Counted from the first letter of the stretch, positions 36,998-45,463 are shown. The stretch is DNA of 64,000 nt from CAYVQF01 sp964454015 (GCA_964454015.1 CAYVQF010000005.1:1-64000); one strand, 5' to 3'. Numbers and translations are program-made. Notes: generated by a model from the letters alone, not told the origin.

Positions 36998-38473
36998 ATG
37001 GAAGGTGTGACAGGACGCATGAAGAAGACTGGCGCTGCATGGTGGCTGTGTGTGGTGGCTCTGGCACTGAGCGTTGGCTGTGGTCCGAAGAGCCCAACGG
37101 AATACCCCGATGGGGGTGGTCCTGTAGGGGAGGGAGGGCGACCCGTGGTCAAGGCAGAGGCGATGGAGCCCTTTGTCAAAGCCATGGAAGTCATCCACAG
37201 CAACCCGCAGCAGGCCAAGGAGCTTTTGGCTCAAGCGGTCAAGGCCGATAACAAGTTTGGCGAGGCGTATTACAACATTGGCCTCTTGCATCATCGCGAG
37301 GGGAAAGTGAAGGAGGCCGCTGAGGCCTACGAGAAGGCCCGTCAGTTGCGTCCCGATATGGCCGAGCCACTGGTCAATCTGGGGATGCTCGCCATCGAAG
37401 CGGGGGACTTCGCCAAAGCCAAGGAGTACTTTTTGAAGGTGGTGGATGACGAAAAGGGGCTCGACCCGTTCAACGTTCCCGCCAACTTGAACTTGGGGAT
37501 GTTGTACCGCATCGCTGGGGAGGAGAAGATTGCTCGCCACAACGAGGGCAAGGACATGGGCGGGCAGATCGGGATGGAGGGTGTCGAAGAGAGGTCCTTC
37601 ACGGTCGATGAAGCGGCGCGCCAAGATTTTGCCGAGGCCGTTCGCTATGTGCGCAAGGCTTTGGCTGGCGACTCCAATAACATCTTTTGCTACGAGAATT
37701 TGGCTGCCATTTATTACATGCTGAACAACCTGGATGTTGCGACGCTGGTATCTCAGCAGGCCATACAGAAACAGATCGAGCGCAACGCCGAGCTGGATCT
37801 TTATCTAGAAGAGGGGAGGATCACCCAACAAGAGTACGAACTGCGGCGGATTTCGGATGCGCAGATGTCCTCGGTATACAACACCTACGGGCTGGTGTGG
37901 TTGGCTAGGGGAGAGGTCGCCCTCGCCTATCACTGGTTCAAAGAGGCCGTGGCGGCGAAGCCCGATTCCATCGTCGCTATGCTCAACGTGGCTGGTGTAG
38001 CCGTCAACGTGCAGGACTATGCGACGGCTTATGAGATGTATCAGAATGCGCTACAGGTCGAGCCAGACAACAAAGAGGCCATGTTGAGTAAGGCCGTAGC
38101 AGCGCGTGGACTGGGTAATCTGGAGGAGGCCGAGCGGATCTACCGCGGGATGTTGGATGCTGACAAGGACTTTGCGCCTGCCCTCTTCAACCTGGCGATT
38201 TTGTACCAGGAGTATCATCGAGATTTGGAAGAGGCCAAAAGAATCTTTGAGTCGTTCATAGCGATGCCGTCGGCGCGCGAGATGGTGCCGGTGAACGTGG
38301 TCGAAGCAGAACAGCGGGTCAAGCAGATCGTCGATATCTGGGAAGCGCAGCGCAAGGCGGAAGAGGATCGGCGGCAGATCGAGGCAGAGATGGAAGAGAT
38401 GAAGCGCCTGCAGGAGGAGAGACGACGGCAGCAAGAGGCTCGGGAGAAGGAAGAGGGTTCGGAAGGCGAGTAG
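36998..38473 (+). CDS. TPR lipoprotein, GltE-like
   Basis: The protein has 491 residues; the ATG at 36998 has GAGGGG upstream, and the later ATG at 37019 is also possible. A lipobox LSVGC (Cys28) marks a lipoprotein. TPR repeats run from ~60 to ~430 (FGEAYYNIGLLHHREGKVKE, SVYNTYGLVWLARGEVALAY, EAMLSKAVAARGLGNLEEAE), followed by a charged coiled-coil C-terminus (QRKAEEDRRQIEAEMEEMKR). Size, anchor and position match the outer-membrane GltE/AglT-type lipoprotein of the gliding complex. A rho-independent terminator follows. Confidence 0.8.
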   Translation: MEGVTGRMKKTGAAWWLCVVALALSVGCGPKSPTEYPDGGGPVGEGGRPVVKAEAMEPFVKAMEVIHSNPQQAKELLAQAVKADNKFGEAYYNIGLLHHREGKVKEAAEAYEKARQLRPDMAEPLVNLGMLAIEAGDFAKAKEYFLKVVDDEKGLDPFNVPANLNLGMLYRIAGEEKIARHNEGKDMGGQIGMEGVEERSFTVDEAARQDFAEAVRYVRKALAGDSNNIFCYENLAAIYYMLNNLDVATLVSQQAIQKQIERNAELDLYLEEGRITQQEYELRRISDAQMSSVYNTYGLVWLARGEVALAYHWFKEAVAAKPDSIVAMLNVAGVAVNVQDYATAYEMYQNALQVEPDNKEAMLSKAVAARGLGNLEEAERIYRGMLDADKDFAPALFNLAILYQEYHRDLEEAKRIFESFIAMPSAREMVPVNVVEAEQRVKQIVDIWEAQRKAEEDRRQIEAEMEEMKRLQEERRRQQEAREKEEGSEGE

Positions 38474-38483
38474 CTTTGCCGGC

Positions 38484-38509
38484 GGGGCTCTCAGGAGCCC
38501 TTTTTCTTT
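38484..38509 (+). terminator. Rho-independent terminator after the GltE-like gene
   Basis: GGGCTC (38485-38490) pairs with GAGCCC (38495-38500) around TCAG, followed by TTTTTCTTT. It separates the TPR genes from the small exported protein, which has its own promoter. Confidence 0.8.
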
Positions 38510-38556
38510 GACCGCAATAGAGGGGTGGCCCTTGGCGTTGATAGAACATGAAGAGG

Positions 38557-38585
38557 CTGACAGCCTCTTGCGATTGCTCTATAGT
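38557..38585 (+). promoter_or_regulatory. Promoter for the small exported protein and FHA gene
   Basis: CTGACA (38557-38562), 17 bases, then TATAGT (38580-38585): five of six matches at both elements, 29 bases before the ATG at 38615. A small inverted repeat GAGGCTGACAGCCTC overlaps the -35. Confidence 0.6.
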
Positions 38586-38614
38586 AGTGGCGGTTGTGTT
38601 TGGAGGAGGGTGTG

Positions 38615-38854
38615 ATGAAAAGAACGATCGGGTTGTTGGTAGCCATGGCAGTGTTGCTGGTGGCGACGGCCGTTTCGGCCCAGGAAGGGCAAAAGGTTCG
38701 GGAGATCACCTTTGAGGATGACCGGATCGAGGGTGATCTCATGATGCCCAACCAAGCCAACATCAAAATCAAAGAGATGGATGAGCTGACCAGCTTGATC
38801 CGGGCACGGGAAGACTTCGTCGATGAGATGCTGAAATCGGTCGAGGATCTTTAA
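38615..38854 (+). CDS. Small exported protein between GltE-like and GltG-like genes (GltF position)
   Basis: The protein has 79 residues from the ATG at 38615 (GGAGGAGG upstream). A signal peptide (IGLLVAMAVLLVATAVSAQ) is followed by a ~50-residue mature part, acidic and probably helical, containing ITFEDDRIEGDLMMPNQANI and ending SVEDL. It has no known domain that I can name. The position between a TPR lipoprotein and an FHA-TonB-like protein is that of gltF in Myxococcus, but the similarity is by position only. Confidence 0.7.
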   Translation: MKRTIGLLVAMAVLLVATAVSAQEGQKVREITFEDDRIEGDLMMPNQANIKIKEMDELTSLIRAREDFVDEMLKSVEDL

Positions 38855-38997
38855 GTCGATCTTTTTTGGGAACTTTGGCCTGCGGCCAATGTCTGTGTCG
38901 CTACGGGTGGCGCAGGCGGTGGGCAGGCCCATGTCAGACCGCGCTGTGAAGGGCCAAGAAAAGATCCTCAAAGTTTCAGGCATCTGGAGTAGGTGAA

Positions 38998-41154
38998 ATG
39001 GCAGGCAGAATCCCACTACGATTCGATATCTACGAAAATGACGCCTTGGTCCGTACGGTGCGGCTCGACGAGACGCCCATCAAAATCGGGAAACTGCCGT
39101 CTTCGCATCTGCGCATCGAAGATGCCCAGGTATCTCGCATTCACGCGGTGATTGAGCCAGCGCGGGACGATGGCTTCCACATCATCGACTTGGGCAGCTC
39201 CAGTGGCACCTTCGTCAATGGCGAGAAGGTGACCAAGCAGAAAGTGCAGAGCGGAGATGAGATTCGACTCGGGGATACCCGGATCGTGTTCACCGTCGAA
39301 GATGCGCAAGAGAGCGACGAATCGACGATGGTGGCCTCACTCGAGCAAGCACAGCAACAAGCGCTCGAAGCTCCCGCGCATCCAGGCGCCCAGGGTCACG
39401 TCGCGGCGGCAGCCGAGGTCTTTGCTGGCGCCGGATTCGGCCAAGCGGCTGCACCGCCGCCAGCGGCCAATTCCGCGCCCAATGCAGCAGCGCCACAGGC
39501 ACCGATGAGTGCATTCGGCACCGGGGCAGGTGGTGGGGGAGGTTTTGGCGGCGCGCCCTCGCCTTTCGGCCAAGCTGCGGCCAACCCCTTCGGCGCGCCT
39601 GCGGCAGGACCGGCCTTTGGTTTGCCTCAGCCCGGACAGTCCAGTGCGGCTCCCGCGCCAAGAACCCAAGCACGGCGCAAGCGGGATGGCTTTGAGCGGC
39701 GCTTCCTTTCGGAGAAGTACAAGGGTGGACGCGGGGCGCTCGAGATTGCCATGCTGTGGCGCGACAACGTGGTCGCCATTGATCAGCACACCAAGACGAA
39801 CGTCGTCAATATTGGTGCCAGCACCGAAGCGCATTACGCCGTGGAATCGGTGGCGGTAGGGGTGATGCGTCCCTTGGCGCGGCGCTCGGGAGACCAATGG
39901 GTTCTGATATTTACGGAGGAGATGGAGGGCTTCCTCCTGGTCGATCCGAATAAGAACCAAGGTCAGGAGAAGATTAGCCTCAAAGAAGCCGTACACCGCG
40001 GTTTGGCTCAACGCGGTGCCAATGGCTATGAAGTTGGAATCAGTGGCAGTACGCGCGCCAAGATCGCCATCGGCGAGGTGAGCTTCTTGCTGCATTACGT
40101 GTCGCTGCCGGCTCTTTCCCTCCCACTCATCGCTTTGGGGGGCGCTGCTGGTGTGAGCACGCTCATCATGTTGGTGGGCTTTGGCATCTCTTTCATGCTC
40201 CACGGGTCGTTCTGGTTGATGGTGTCGTTTACCACGGATCGTGTAGACGCCCTCAATATCGACAAGCTTTTGAGTTCGTCGAAGTTCGCCGAGGCGCTGT
40301 TGACGCCGGAAGAGAAAGAAGAGGAGCTCAAGGAAGAAGAGAAGGTCACAGAGGAAGAGGACGAGGGGCCTCCCGACGAGGAGTCTGGTGCTCGCGCTGC
40401 TGATGATGAAGGTAAGTCTGGGCGCACCGACACGGACGAGACCGAGGGGTCGTTTGGCATCGAGGGCACGAGTGACCATATGGCTTTGGCGCGCGAGCAA
40501 AATGTCCAAGCCGCCATGGGCGCGGGCTTGTTGGCATCGGCCAATGAGATGAGCTCTCTTCTGGGCTCTGGATTCCAGGCTTCCGGCTACGATGCCGTGA
40601 GCGCGTGGGGTTCCTTCGACTCGAGCGCGGCCATCGGTAATACCGCTGGCTCTTATGGTCTGGGTATGGCTGGCGCCGGGCGTGGTGGCGGTGGTTCCAA
40701 CTACGGTGGTTTTGGGGTTGGGCGATTTGGTACTGCTGGACGTGGTGGCGGAGGCGGTGGGGCCGGTGGTGGGCGCGGTTACGGTGATGGCGTCGCGGGA
40801 CTTGGCGAGAAGAGTACGGGACAGCCAAAGCTCAAACCGGGTAACCCCGATGTCTCTGGCTCTTTGGACAAGCGGATCATCCGAAAAGTCGTCAACCAGC
40901 ATCGCAACGAAATTCGCGCCTGTTACGAGAAGGAGTTGGCCAAAAAACGCGGCTTGCACGGGAAAATCGTCGTGATGTGGGTCATTGACCAGAGCGGCAA
41001 TGTCAACTCCGTGGTGGTGACCTCATCGACCATGGACAATGCGGCGGTCGAAAAATGCTTGGAGCGTTCCATCAGCTTCTGGCGTTTCCCTGCCCCCAAG
41101 GGCGGTGGTCTGGTGAAGGTTTCCTATCCCTTCGTCTTTGAGGTAAGTGGCTAG
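38998..41154 (+). CDS. FHA-transmembrane-TonB-like protein, GltG/AgmX family
   Basis: The protein has 718 residues. The N-terminal FHA phosphothreonine-binding domain (~20-100) carries IKIGKLPSSHLRIEDAQVSR and IIDLGSSSGTFVNGE. An Ala/Pro/Gly-rich linker covers ~110-225. One or two transmembrane segments are at ~367-410 (LPLIALGGAAGVSTLIMLVG). An acidic stretch (~437-461) and a Gly-rich segment (~557-600) lead to the C-terminal domain (~621-717) with RNEIRACYEKELAKKRGLHG, the AgmX/PglI type. This architecture matches GltG, which spans the inner membrane and reaches through the periplasm. Binding of a phosphorylated cytosolic partner is likely (family knowledge). Confidence 0.85.
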   Translation: MAGRIPLRFDIYENDALVRTVRLDETPIKIGKLPSSHLRIEDAQVSRIHAVIEPARDDGFHIIDLGSSSGTFVNGEKVTKQKVQSGDEIRLGDTRIVFTVEDAQESDESTMVASLEQAQQQALEAPAHPGAQGHVAAAAEVFAGAGFGQAAAPPPAANSAPNAAAPQAPMSAFGTGAGGGGGFGGAPSPFGQAAANPFGAPAAGPAFGLPQPGQSSAAPAPRTQARRKRDGFERRFLSEKYKGGRGALEIAMLWRDNVVAIDQHTKTNVVNIGASTEAHYAVESVAVGVMRPLARRSGDQWVLIFTEEMEGFLLVDPNKNQGQEKISLKEAVHRGLAQRGANGYEVGISGSTRAKIAIGEVSFLLHYVSLPALSLPLIALGGAAGVSTLIMLVGFGISFMLHGSFWLMVSFTTDRVDALNIDKLLSSSKFAEALLTPEEKEEELKEEEKVTEEEDEGPPDEESGARAADDEGKSGRTDTDETEGSFGIEGTSDHMALAREQNVQAAMGAGLLASANEMSSLLGSGFQASGYDAVSAWGSFDSSAAIGNTAGSYGLGMAGAGRGGGGSNYGGFGVGRFGTAGRGGGGGGAGGGRGYGDGVAGLGEKSTGQPKLKPGNPDVSGSLDKRIIRKVVNQHRNEIRACYEKELAKKRGLHGKIVVMWVIDQSGNVNSVVVTSSTMDNAAVEKCLERSISFWRFPAPKGGGLVKVSYPFVFEVSG

Positions 41155-41175
41155 AAAAGCGAAGGTCCCTTGTAT

Positions 41176-41199
41176 GAGGCGCCGCGAGGCGCCTTTTTT
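41176..41199 (+). terminator. Rho-independent terminator after the GltG-like gene
   Basis: GGCGCC (41178-41183) pairs with GGCGCC (41188-41193) around GCGA, followed by six T. Confidence 0.8.
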
Positions 41200-41406
41200 C
41201 GTTGCGAACGGGAGAGCGCTTGGCCGCTGACCTTGCAACCTGGTGACCATTGTCGAATGGTGACACGGGTATTAAAGCCGATGGCAAGCTCTGCGGTAGG
41301 CTTTGGACCGCATGGGTCAGTGGTGGTGAGTGGCACGTGGCTGACCTGTCGTTCGGCCCATGAGGGCCTGGGACGCTTCGTTCGAGAGTGCCATGGAGAG
41401 GTAGAG

Positions 41407-41973
41407 ATGAAGAGTGAAGGTGTGTTGTGGATGGGTCCGTTGCTGATGAGCGCTTTTTTCATCGCCGTCGTTGGTGGCGGCTGCGAAGGTAAGAAGGAGG
41501 AGATCTCTCGTGTGGTGGTGCGTGAGAGTGCGCCTGTGGCGGTCTCAGAGGCACCGGAGCCGCAGCCGGTCGGGGGGCCGGAGTTGCTGGCCTTGGTGCG
41601 GCAGGAGGGAGCGCAGGTGACCATCGTCAACGTGTGGGCGACTTGGTGCGCCCCTTGTGTCGAGGAGATGCCAGAGTTGTTGCGCCTCTATCGCACTTAT
41701 GGCGAGAAGGGCGTGCGCTTGTTGTTGGTCTCGGCAGATTTCGATGACGCCATGCCCGAAGTGCGGAAGGCGTTGCGTGGATTTGGGGTGGACTTCGTGA
41801 CCTACTTGAAGAGCGGGAGCGACGAAGACTTCATCAATGCCCTGGAGCCCAAGTGGAGCGGCTCACTCCCCGCGACCTTGGTCTACGACGCGGCAGGTAA
41901 GCAAGTGGCGTTTTACGAGGAGCCCATTACCTTTGCGTTGCTAGAGGGCGTAGTGCAGAAAGCTCTGCCCTGA
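41407..41973 (+). CDS. TlpA/ResA-like thioredoxin-fold lipoprotein
   Basis: The protein has 188 residues from the ATG at 41407. Lipobox VGGGC (Cys26). The redox motif WCAPC has Cys81 and Cys84, within VTIVNVWATWCAPCVEEMPE; the cis-Pro candidate is in GSLPATLVYD. It is an extracytoplasmic thiol-disulfide oxidoreductase, anchored to a membrane and possibly serving the Cys-rich lipoproteins encoded around it (inference). The C-terminus converges on a TPR lipoprotein 10 bases away. Confidence 0.87.
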   Translation: MKSEGVLWMGPLLMSAFFIAVVGGGCEGKKEEISRVVVRESAPVAVSEAPEPQPVGGPELLALVRQEGAQVTIVNVWATWCAPCVEEMPELLRLYRTYGEKGVRLLLVSADFDDAMPEVRKALRGFGVDFVTYLKSGSDEDFINALEPKWSGSLPATLVYDAAGKQVAFYEEPITFALLEGVVQKALP

Positions 41974-41983
41974 GGGAGGGTGC

Positions 41984-43051
41984 TCAACGCTCTTCGCGTT
42001 CGCGCTGCATTTCCTTTTCGTCGATGAGGTACTGGGGCAGGCGTCCTTCTTCAAGCTCCTTGAGGATGGCAGCGATCTCACTGGCGCGCCCTTGCGCGGC
42101 CAGGCGATGGCCAGCGAGCTCGGCGCCGCTGGCATTGGCGACGAAGAGGTCGAGCCAACGTTTGGCCTCCTGCAGTTGCTCTGTCGCAGTGCGGATATCA
42201 GAGCGCCGCATGGCTTGCTCACCCAGAGCAGAGTGGCAGAAGCCCAGACCGAAGATCGCCGGCATGACCGTATCCAAGCGTCCCTTCTGCGCCTCATAGA
42301 GTTCATGTGCGCGTTTGAAGTGGGCGATGGCTTCTTCGTAGCGTTTCATTTCCTGGTAGACGTTGCCGAGGTCGCATTCCAATTCGACATCACCGGGATT
42401 GTTGGCGATGCCATTGCGCAGCACCTGTTGTGCTTCATCAAGGAAGGAGTACTCGGCGTAGAGCATGGCGAGCTCTTTGTAAGCGATGGCGGTTCCTTGT
42501 TTTTCGCCTGTGCGTAGCGTGGGGTCAGCCCGGATGGAGTTCGTATAGGCGTCGATGGCCTCAGAGACTTGGCCGAGTTCGACGTGGATTCTCGCGAGAC
42601 GAAGGTAAGCTTCGGCGTAATGCTCATCGAGCTCGGCGGCAGTCTGGAGGGAGACTTTGGCCTCGTTGTAGAACTTGGTCGCGTCGGCCATGTTGCGTTC
42701 GGCACGGAGCGCGTCGCCTACGCTTTGTTGGGATGCGCCGAGTTGGTACCAGTATTCGGCGATGTCGGGTCGGAGCTCGACGGCGCGCTGGAGCGAGCTG
42801 ATGGCGCGGGCGTGGTCGCCAGAACGCGCTCCGTAGACCAAGCCGAGGCGGAAGTGGGCTTTGTGATTTTGGGGATGCAGTTCGATGGCCTTGCGAAAGG
42901 ACTCGATGGCCTTGGACATCTGTCCAGCGTTGTAAAAGTTCATACCCTCTGCGGTGAGGTTGATCGAGTCTACCCGACTGGTGTCGCAGCCAGCCAAGGG
43001 GATAGCGGACAAGGCAAAGGCACACACAAGTAGGAAACATCTCATTGTCAT
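41984..43051 (-). CDS. TPR lipoprotein
   Basis: The protein has 355 residues from the ATG at 43051, which best fits the GGAG spacing; ATG 43054 and GTG 43063 are alternatives. Lipobox PLAGC (Cys22). About six TPR units run from ~30 to ~290 (AEGMNFYNAGQMSKAIESFR, HYAEAYLRLARIHVELGQVS, CDLGNVYQEMKRYEEAIAHF). The charged C-terminus ends EKEMQREREER. Role unknown; likely a scaffold at the envelope. Confidence 0.82.
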   Translation of the reverse strand: MTMRCFLLVCAFALSAIPLAGCDTSRVDSINLTAEGMNFYNAGQMSKAIESFRKAIELHPQNHKAHFRLGLVYGARSGDHARAISSLQRAVELRPDIAEYWYQLGASQQSVGDALRAERNMADATKFYNEAKVSLQTAAELDEHYAEAYLRLARIHVELGQVSEAIDAYTNSIRADPTLRTGEKQGTAIAYKELAMLYAEYSFLDEAQQVLRNGIANNPGDVELECDLGNVYQEMKRYEEAIAHFKRAHELYEAQKGRLDTVMPAIFGLGFCHSALGEQAMRRSDIRTATEQLQEAKRWLDLFVANASGAELAGHRLAAQGRASEIAAILKELEEGRLPQYLIDEKEMQREREER

Positions 43052-43176
43052 CATGGTCTCCACACCGCAGCAAACAGAACACTACCGTTGGGAGCATTCA
43101 CCGGCTCTGCGTCTTTGTCAACCGCTCCCACGGCGTGTGCGAATGCGGGGGAGCCAAGGGGCTGAAGGGGCAATTT

Positions 43177-43204
43177 TTGACAGGGTGAGTGATGACGCGA
43201 TAGT
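43177..43204 (+). promoter_or_regulatory. Promoter candidate for the HTH/coil gene
   Basis: TTGACA (43177-43182), a 16-base spacer and GATAGT (43199-43204) lie 37 bases before the ATG at 43241. On the other strand, TTGACA (43116-43121) and AATGCT (43093-43098), 17 bases apart, could serve the divergent TPR lipoprotein. Confidence 0.45.
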
Positions 43205-43240
43205 GGGTTCATGTTGCCCTCAAGGAGGAGAGGTGGAGAC

Positions 43241-43987
43241 ATGGAAAGACACATGGCAGTGAATCCCGTTGAGATATCCAAAGCAGCCTCGTTCGGCGCA
43301 GTGGGCGAAGGTGTGCCGAAGTCCTGGATTGGTGAGCATGACCTCGCGCGTGCGTTGCAGGTCAGTGTGGGTGAGGTCAGGCAGATGGCGCGCGCTGGGG
43401 TGCTGCAGAGGCGCAAGCGCGACGGCGTCTATATGGTGCGCAAGAAGGAGCAGAGAACGCGCGATGCCGGTTCTGGCCCAGGCGAGAACGCGCGTTCTGG
43501 CACGGGCCAGAGCGAGCGTGCAGCGTCGGGGACGGGAGCTGTTCTGATGCACCCAGAGACTCGCCCTGGCCGAGCAGAGGGTGTCGCCGTGGCGCCGGAG
43601 AAACGTGCTGACACGGTGATCTTGCGCAGTGAGGACATCGAGTATTTACAGGCTGAGGTATCAGCCGAGGCGCTGGCTGCCTCCAACCGTGAGTTGACGC
43701 GTTTGGTCGAGAGTGTGATGGAACGCTGGCGTGAGGCCAGCCTGGACCAACGAATCGCCGGTTCGGAGATGAAGCGAGCCATGGATCAGGCGCTGCAAGT
43801 GCAACAGTGTTTGGGCCTGTGGCAGGAGCACGCTGCGGCTTTGCATCGGCAAGCCATGGCAGCGATCCACACGGCGCAAAGAGCGCTGGACGTTGCGGAT
43901 GAAGCCATCGCCCGCAGATGGACCTGGGGCAAGCGCCGGGGGGTGCTACAGGAGCGCCTGCGCGAATTGCGGCAGCAGAGCACGTAG
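43241..43987 (+). CDS. Orphan protein with N-terminal helix-turn-helix and coiled segments
   Basis: The protein has 248 residues from the ATG at 43241 (GGAGGAGAGG upstream). Residues ~28-65 look like a small excisionase/MerR-type helix-turn-helix (IGEHDLARALQVSVGEVRQM, then ARAGVLQRRKRDGVYMV). A Gly/Ser/Arg-rich linker (~70-110) follows. Residues ~125-245 are helical and rich in Ala/Glu/Gln/Arg, probably coiled coil. I do not recognise the family. It could be a DNA-binding regulator or a cytoskeletal/chromosome-associated protein. It ends directly against the convergent next gene, with no gap. Confidence 0.65.
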   Translation: MERHMAVNPVEISKAASFGAVGEGVPKSWIGEHDLARALQVSVGEVRQMARAGVLQRRKRDGVYMVRKKEQRTRDAGSGPGENARSGTGQSERAASGTGAVLMHPETRPGRAEGVAVAPEKRADTVILRSEDIEYLQAEVSAEALAASNRELTRLVESVMERWREASLDQRIAGSEMKRAMDQALQVQQCLGLWQEHAAALHRQAMAAIHTAQRALDVADEAIARRWTWGKRRGVLQERLRELRQQST

Positions 43988-44677
43988 TCAGGGTGTCCCT
44001 TGGCTTTGTGGGCGCAGGGTGTCGATGATGGCAGCGACGTCGGGATTCTTGGCACAGAACAGGGTCAGGGCCAGGGCGTCGGTGCAGGGGTGGGGCAGCG
44101 GCAGAGCGCTGGCGCGATAGGAACGGAGCAGGTCTTGGTGCTCAGGCAGGTCGAAGACTCGTTGCAGATCGGCGGCGATGGCGCTGCACTCACGGTCAGG
44201 TTGCTGTGCAGCTTGCAACCACTGCTCGCAGAAGCCCTGCCAAGCGGGAGAGACCTGGCTGGAGGTCTCGGGCGCGCTCTTGGCGGGAGTGGGGGAGGAG
44301 AGACGCCGCATGGCGTCACTGACGGCAGGTTCTTGGGCGCATTGCCTGAGACCAGGCTCGAGCAGAAGGGCGGCGGCTTGTAGGCGCGGTTGGAAATGCC
44401 GGGCGAGGGCGTGCTCGTCTGGACCTTGGACTTTTTGTAGACGTGTTTGCCGGGCGTTGAGCTCGTGGGCGATCTGTTGGTGGTAGGTCGCGAGGGCCTG
44501 GGCCATGGCGGCGCAATCGCGCTCATGGGCGTGAATGATGGTAGCGACCTCTTCAATGTGTTCCACCATCGCGAGGGCGTCCGCATAGGCTGGGAGGTCT
44601 TGGGCGGGTGTGTGTTGCGCGATGGCTGGTGTGGCGCAGACCAGAGAAGTGAGCAGGGCAAGGTGAAGGAGTCGCAT
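43988..44677 (-). CDS. Exported protein of unknown function
   Basis: The protein has 229 residues. A signal peptide (LALLTSLVCATPAIAQ) is followed by a helical mature protein with six cysteines (ERDCAAMAQ, LRQCAQE, GFCEQWL, DRECSAIA, PCTDALAL, FCAKNPD), suggesting disulfides in the periplasm. No named domain. The frame downstream of pcm is separated by 6 bases, so the two are probably cotranscribed. Confidence 0.7.
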   Translation of the reverse strand: MRLLHLALLTSLVCATPAIAQHTPAQDLPAYADALAMVEHIEEVATIIHAHERDCAAMAQALATYHQQIAHELNARQTRLQKVQGPDEHALARHFQPRLQAAALLLEPGLRQCAQEPAVSDAMRRLSSPTPAKSAPETSSQVSPAWQGFCEQWLQAAQQPDRECSAIAADLQRVFDLPEHQDLLRSYRASALPLPHPCTDALALTLFCAKNPDVAAIIDTLRPQSQGTP

Positions 44678-44683
44678 GGCGCC

Positions 44684-45463
44684 TCAATCCTCTTCGGGGG
44701 TGTCCAGCGCTTCACCCAGCATGGGGACGAAGCGCACGGGGAGTGTTTCAAGGGGAAGCATGGTGCCGTTTCTCTTTTCGAGCACGTAGAGCACTTGAGC
44801 TTGTGGCGGACCGTAGGGGATGATCATCCGCCCACCATCGGCGAGCTGCTCAACCAGGGGCGGGGGCGGTGCGTCCGGGGCACAGGTGACGAGGATCTTG
44901 TGGAAGGGGGCTTCTTCAGACCAGCCGCGATAGCCGTCGCCGATGCGGACGGAGACGTTGTGGATGGCCAATTCGCGAAAGCGCGCTATGGCTTCGAGCC
45001 CGAGCTCTTCGATGATCTCGATGGTGTACACGTGCGAGACCAGTGGGGAGATGACCGCGGCTTGGTAGCCGCTACCCGTACCGATTTCCAGGACCCGGTC
45101 CTGGGGCTGAGGGCTTGCTGCTTGGGTCATGAAGGCGACGATGAATGGGGCGGAGATAGTCTGGTCGTGGCCGATGGGCAGCGGGCGATCTTGATAGGCG
45201 CGGTGGCGGTATTGCTGGGGGATGAACTGATGACGCGGCACTGTCGCCATGGCGTCTAGGACGCGGGGATCGGTGATGCCGTCGCGTTGGAGCTTGTCCA
45301 GTAGTTCGCGGCGCGGGCTCTCGAAGTCGCTATCACTGGGCTGGCGCTCGTGGTCGGGGTTGTTTTTGTCCTGAGTGACGGAGCGACAGGCGAGAGGGGC
45401 GGGACAGAGGAGCCAGACAAGCAAAAACAGGAGGGTGGGAGAAAGATGTGGTGAGCTGGCCAT
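44684..45463 (-). CDS. pcm: Exported protein-L-isoaspartate O-methyltransferase (lipoprotein)
   Basis: The protein has 259 residues from the ATG at 45463; the longer frame lacks a signal peptide. The N-terminus LLFLLVWLLCPAPLACR is a lipoprotein signal with Cys26. The catalytic part has the PCMT order: VPRHQFIPQQYRHRAYQDRP, SAPFIVAFMTQ, the SAM motif VLEIGTGSGYQAA (~124-136) and ILVTCAPDAPPPPLVEQL. It should methylate isoaspartyl residues to start repair of aged proteins. The lipid anchor places it outside the cytoplasm, where SAM is not normally available. Confidence 0.85.
   Translation of the reverse strand: MASSPHLSPTLLFLLVWLLCPAPLACRSVTQDKNNPDHERQPSDSDFESPRRELLDKLQRDGITDPRVLDAMATVPRHQFIPQQYRHRAYQDRPLPIGHDQTISAPFIVAFMTQAASPQPQDRVLEIGTGSGYQAAVISPLVSHVYTIEIIEELGLEAIARFRELAIHNVSVRIGDGYRGWSEEAPFHKILVTCAPDAPPPPLVEQLADGGRMIIPYGPPQAQVLYVLEKRNGTMLPLETLPVRFVPMLGEALDTPEED

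Noticed and set aside
41246..41261. Small palindrome ACCATT-GTCG-AATGGT upstream of the TlpA-like gene
   Set aside because: Six-base arms occur easily by chance and it does not overlap a convincing promoter.
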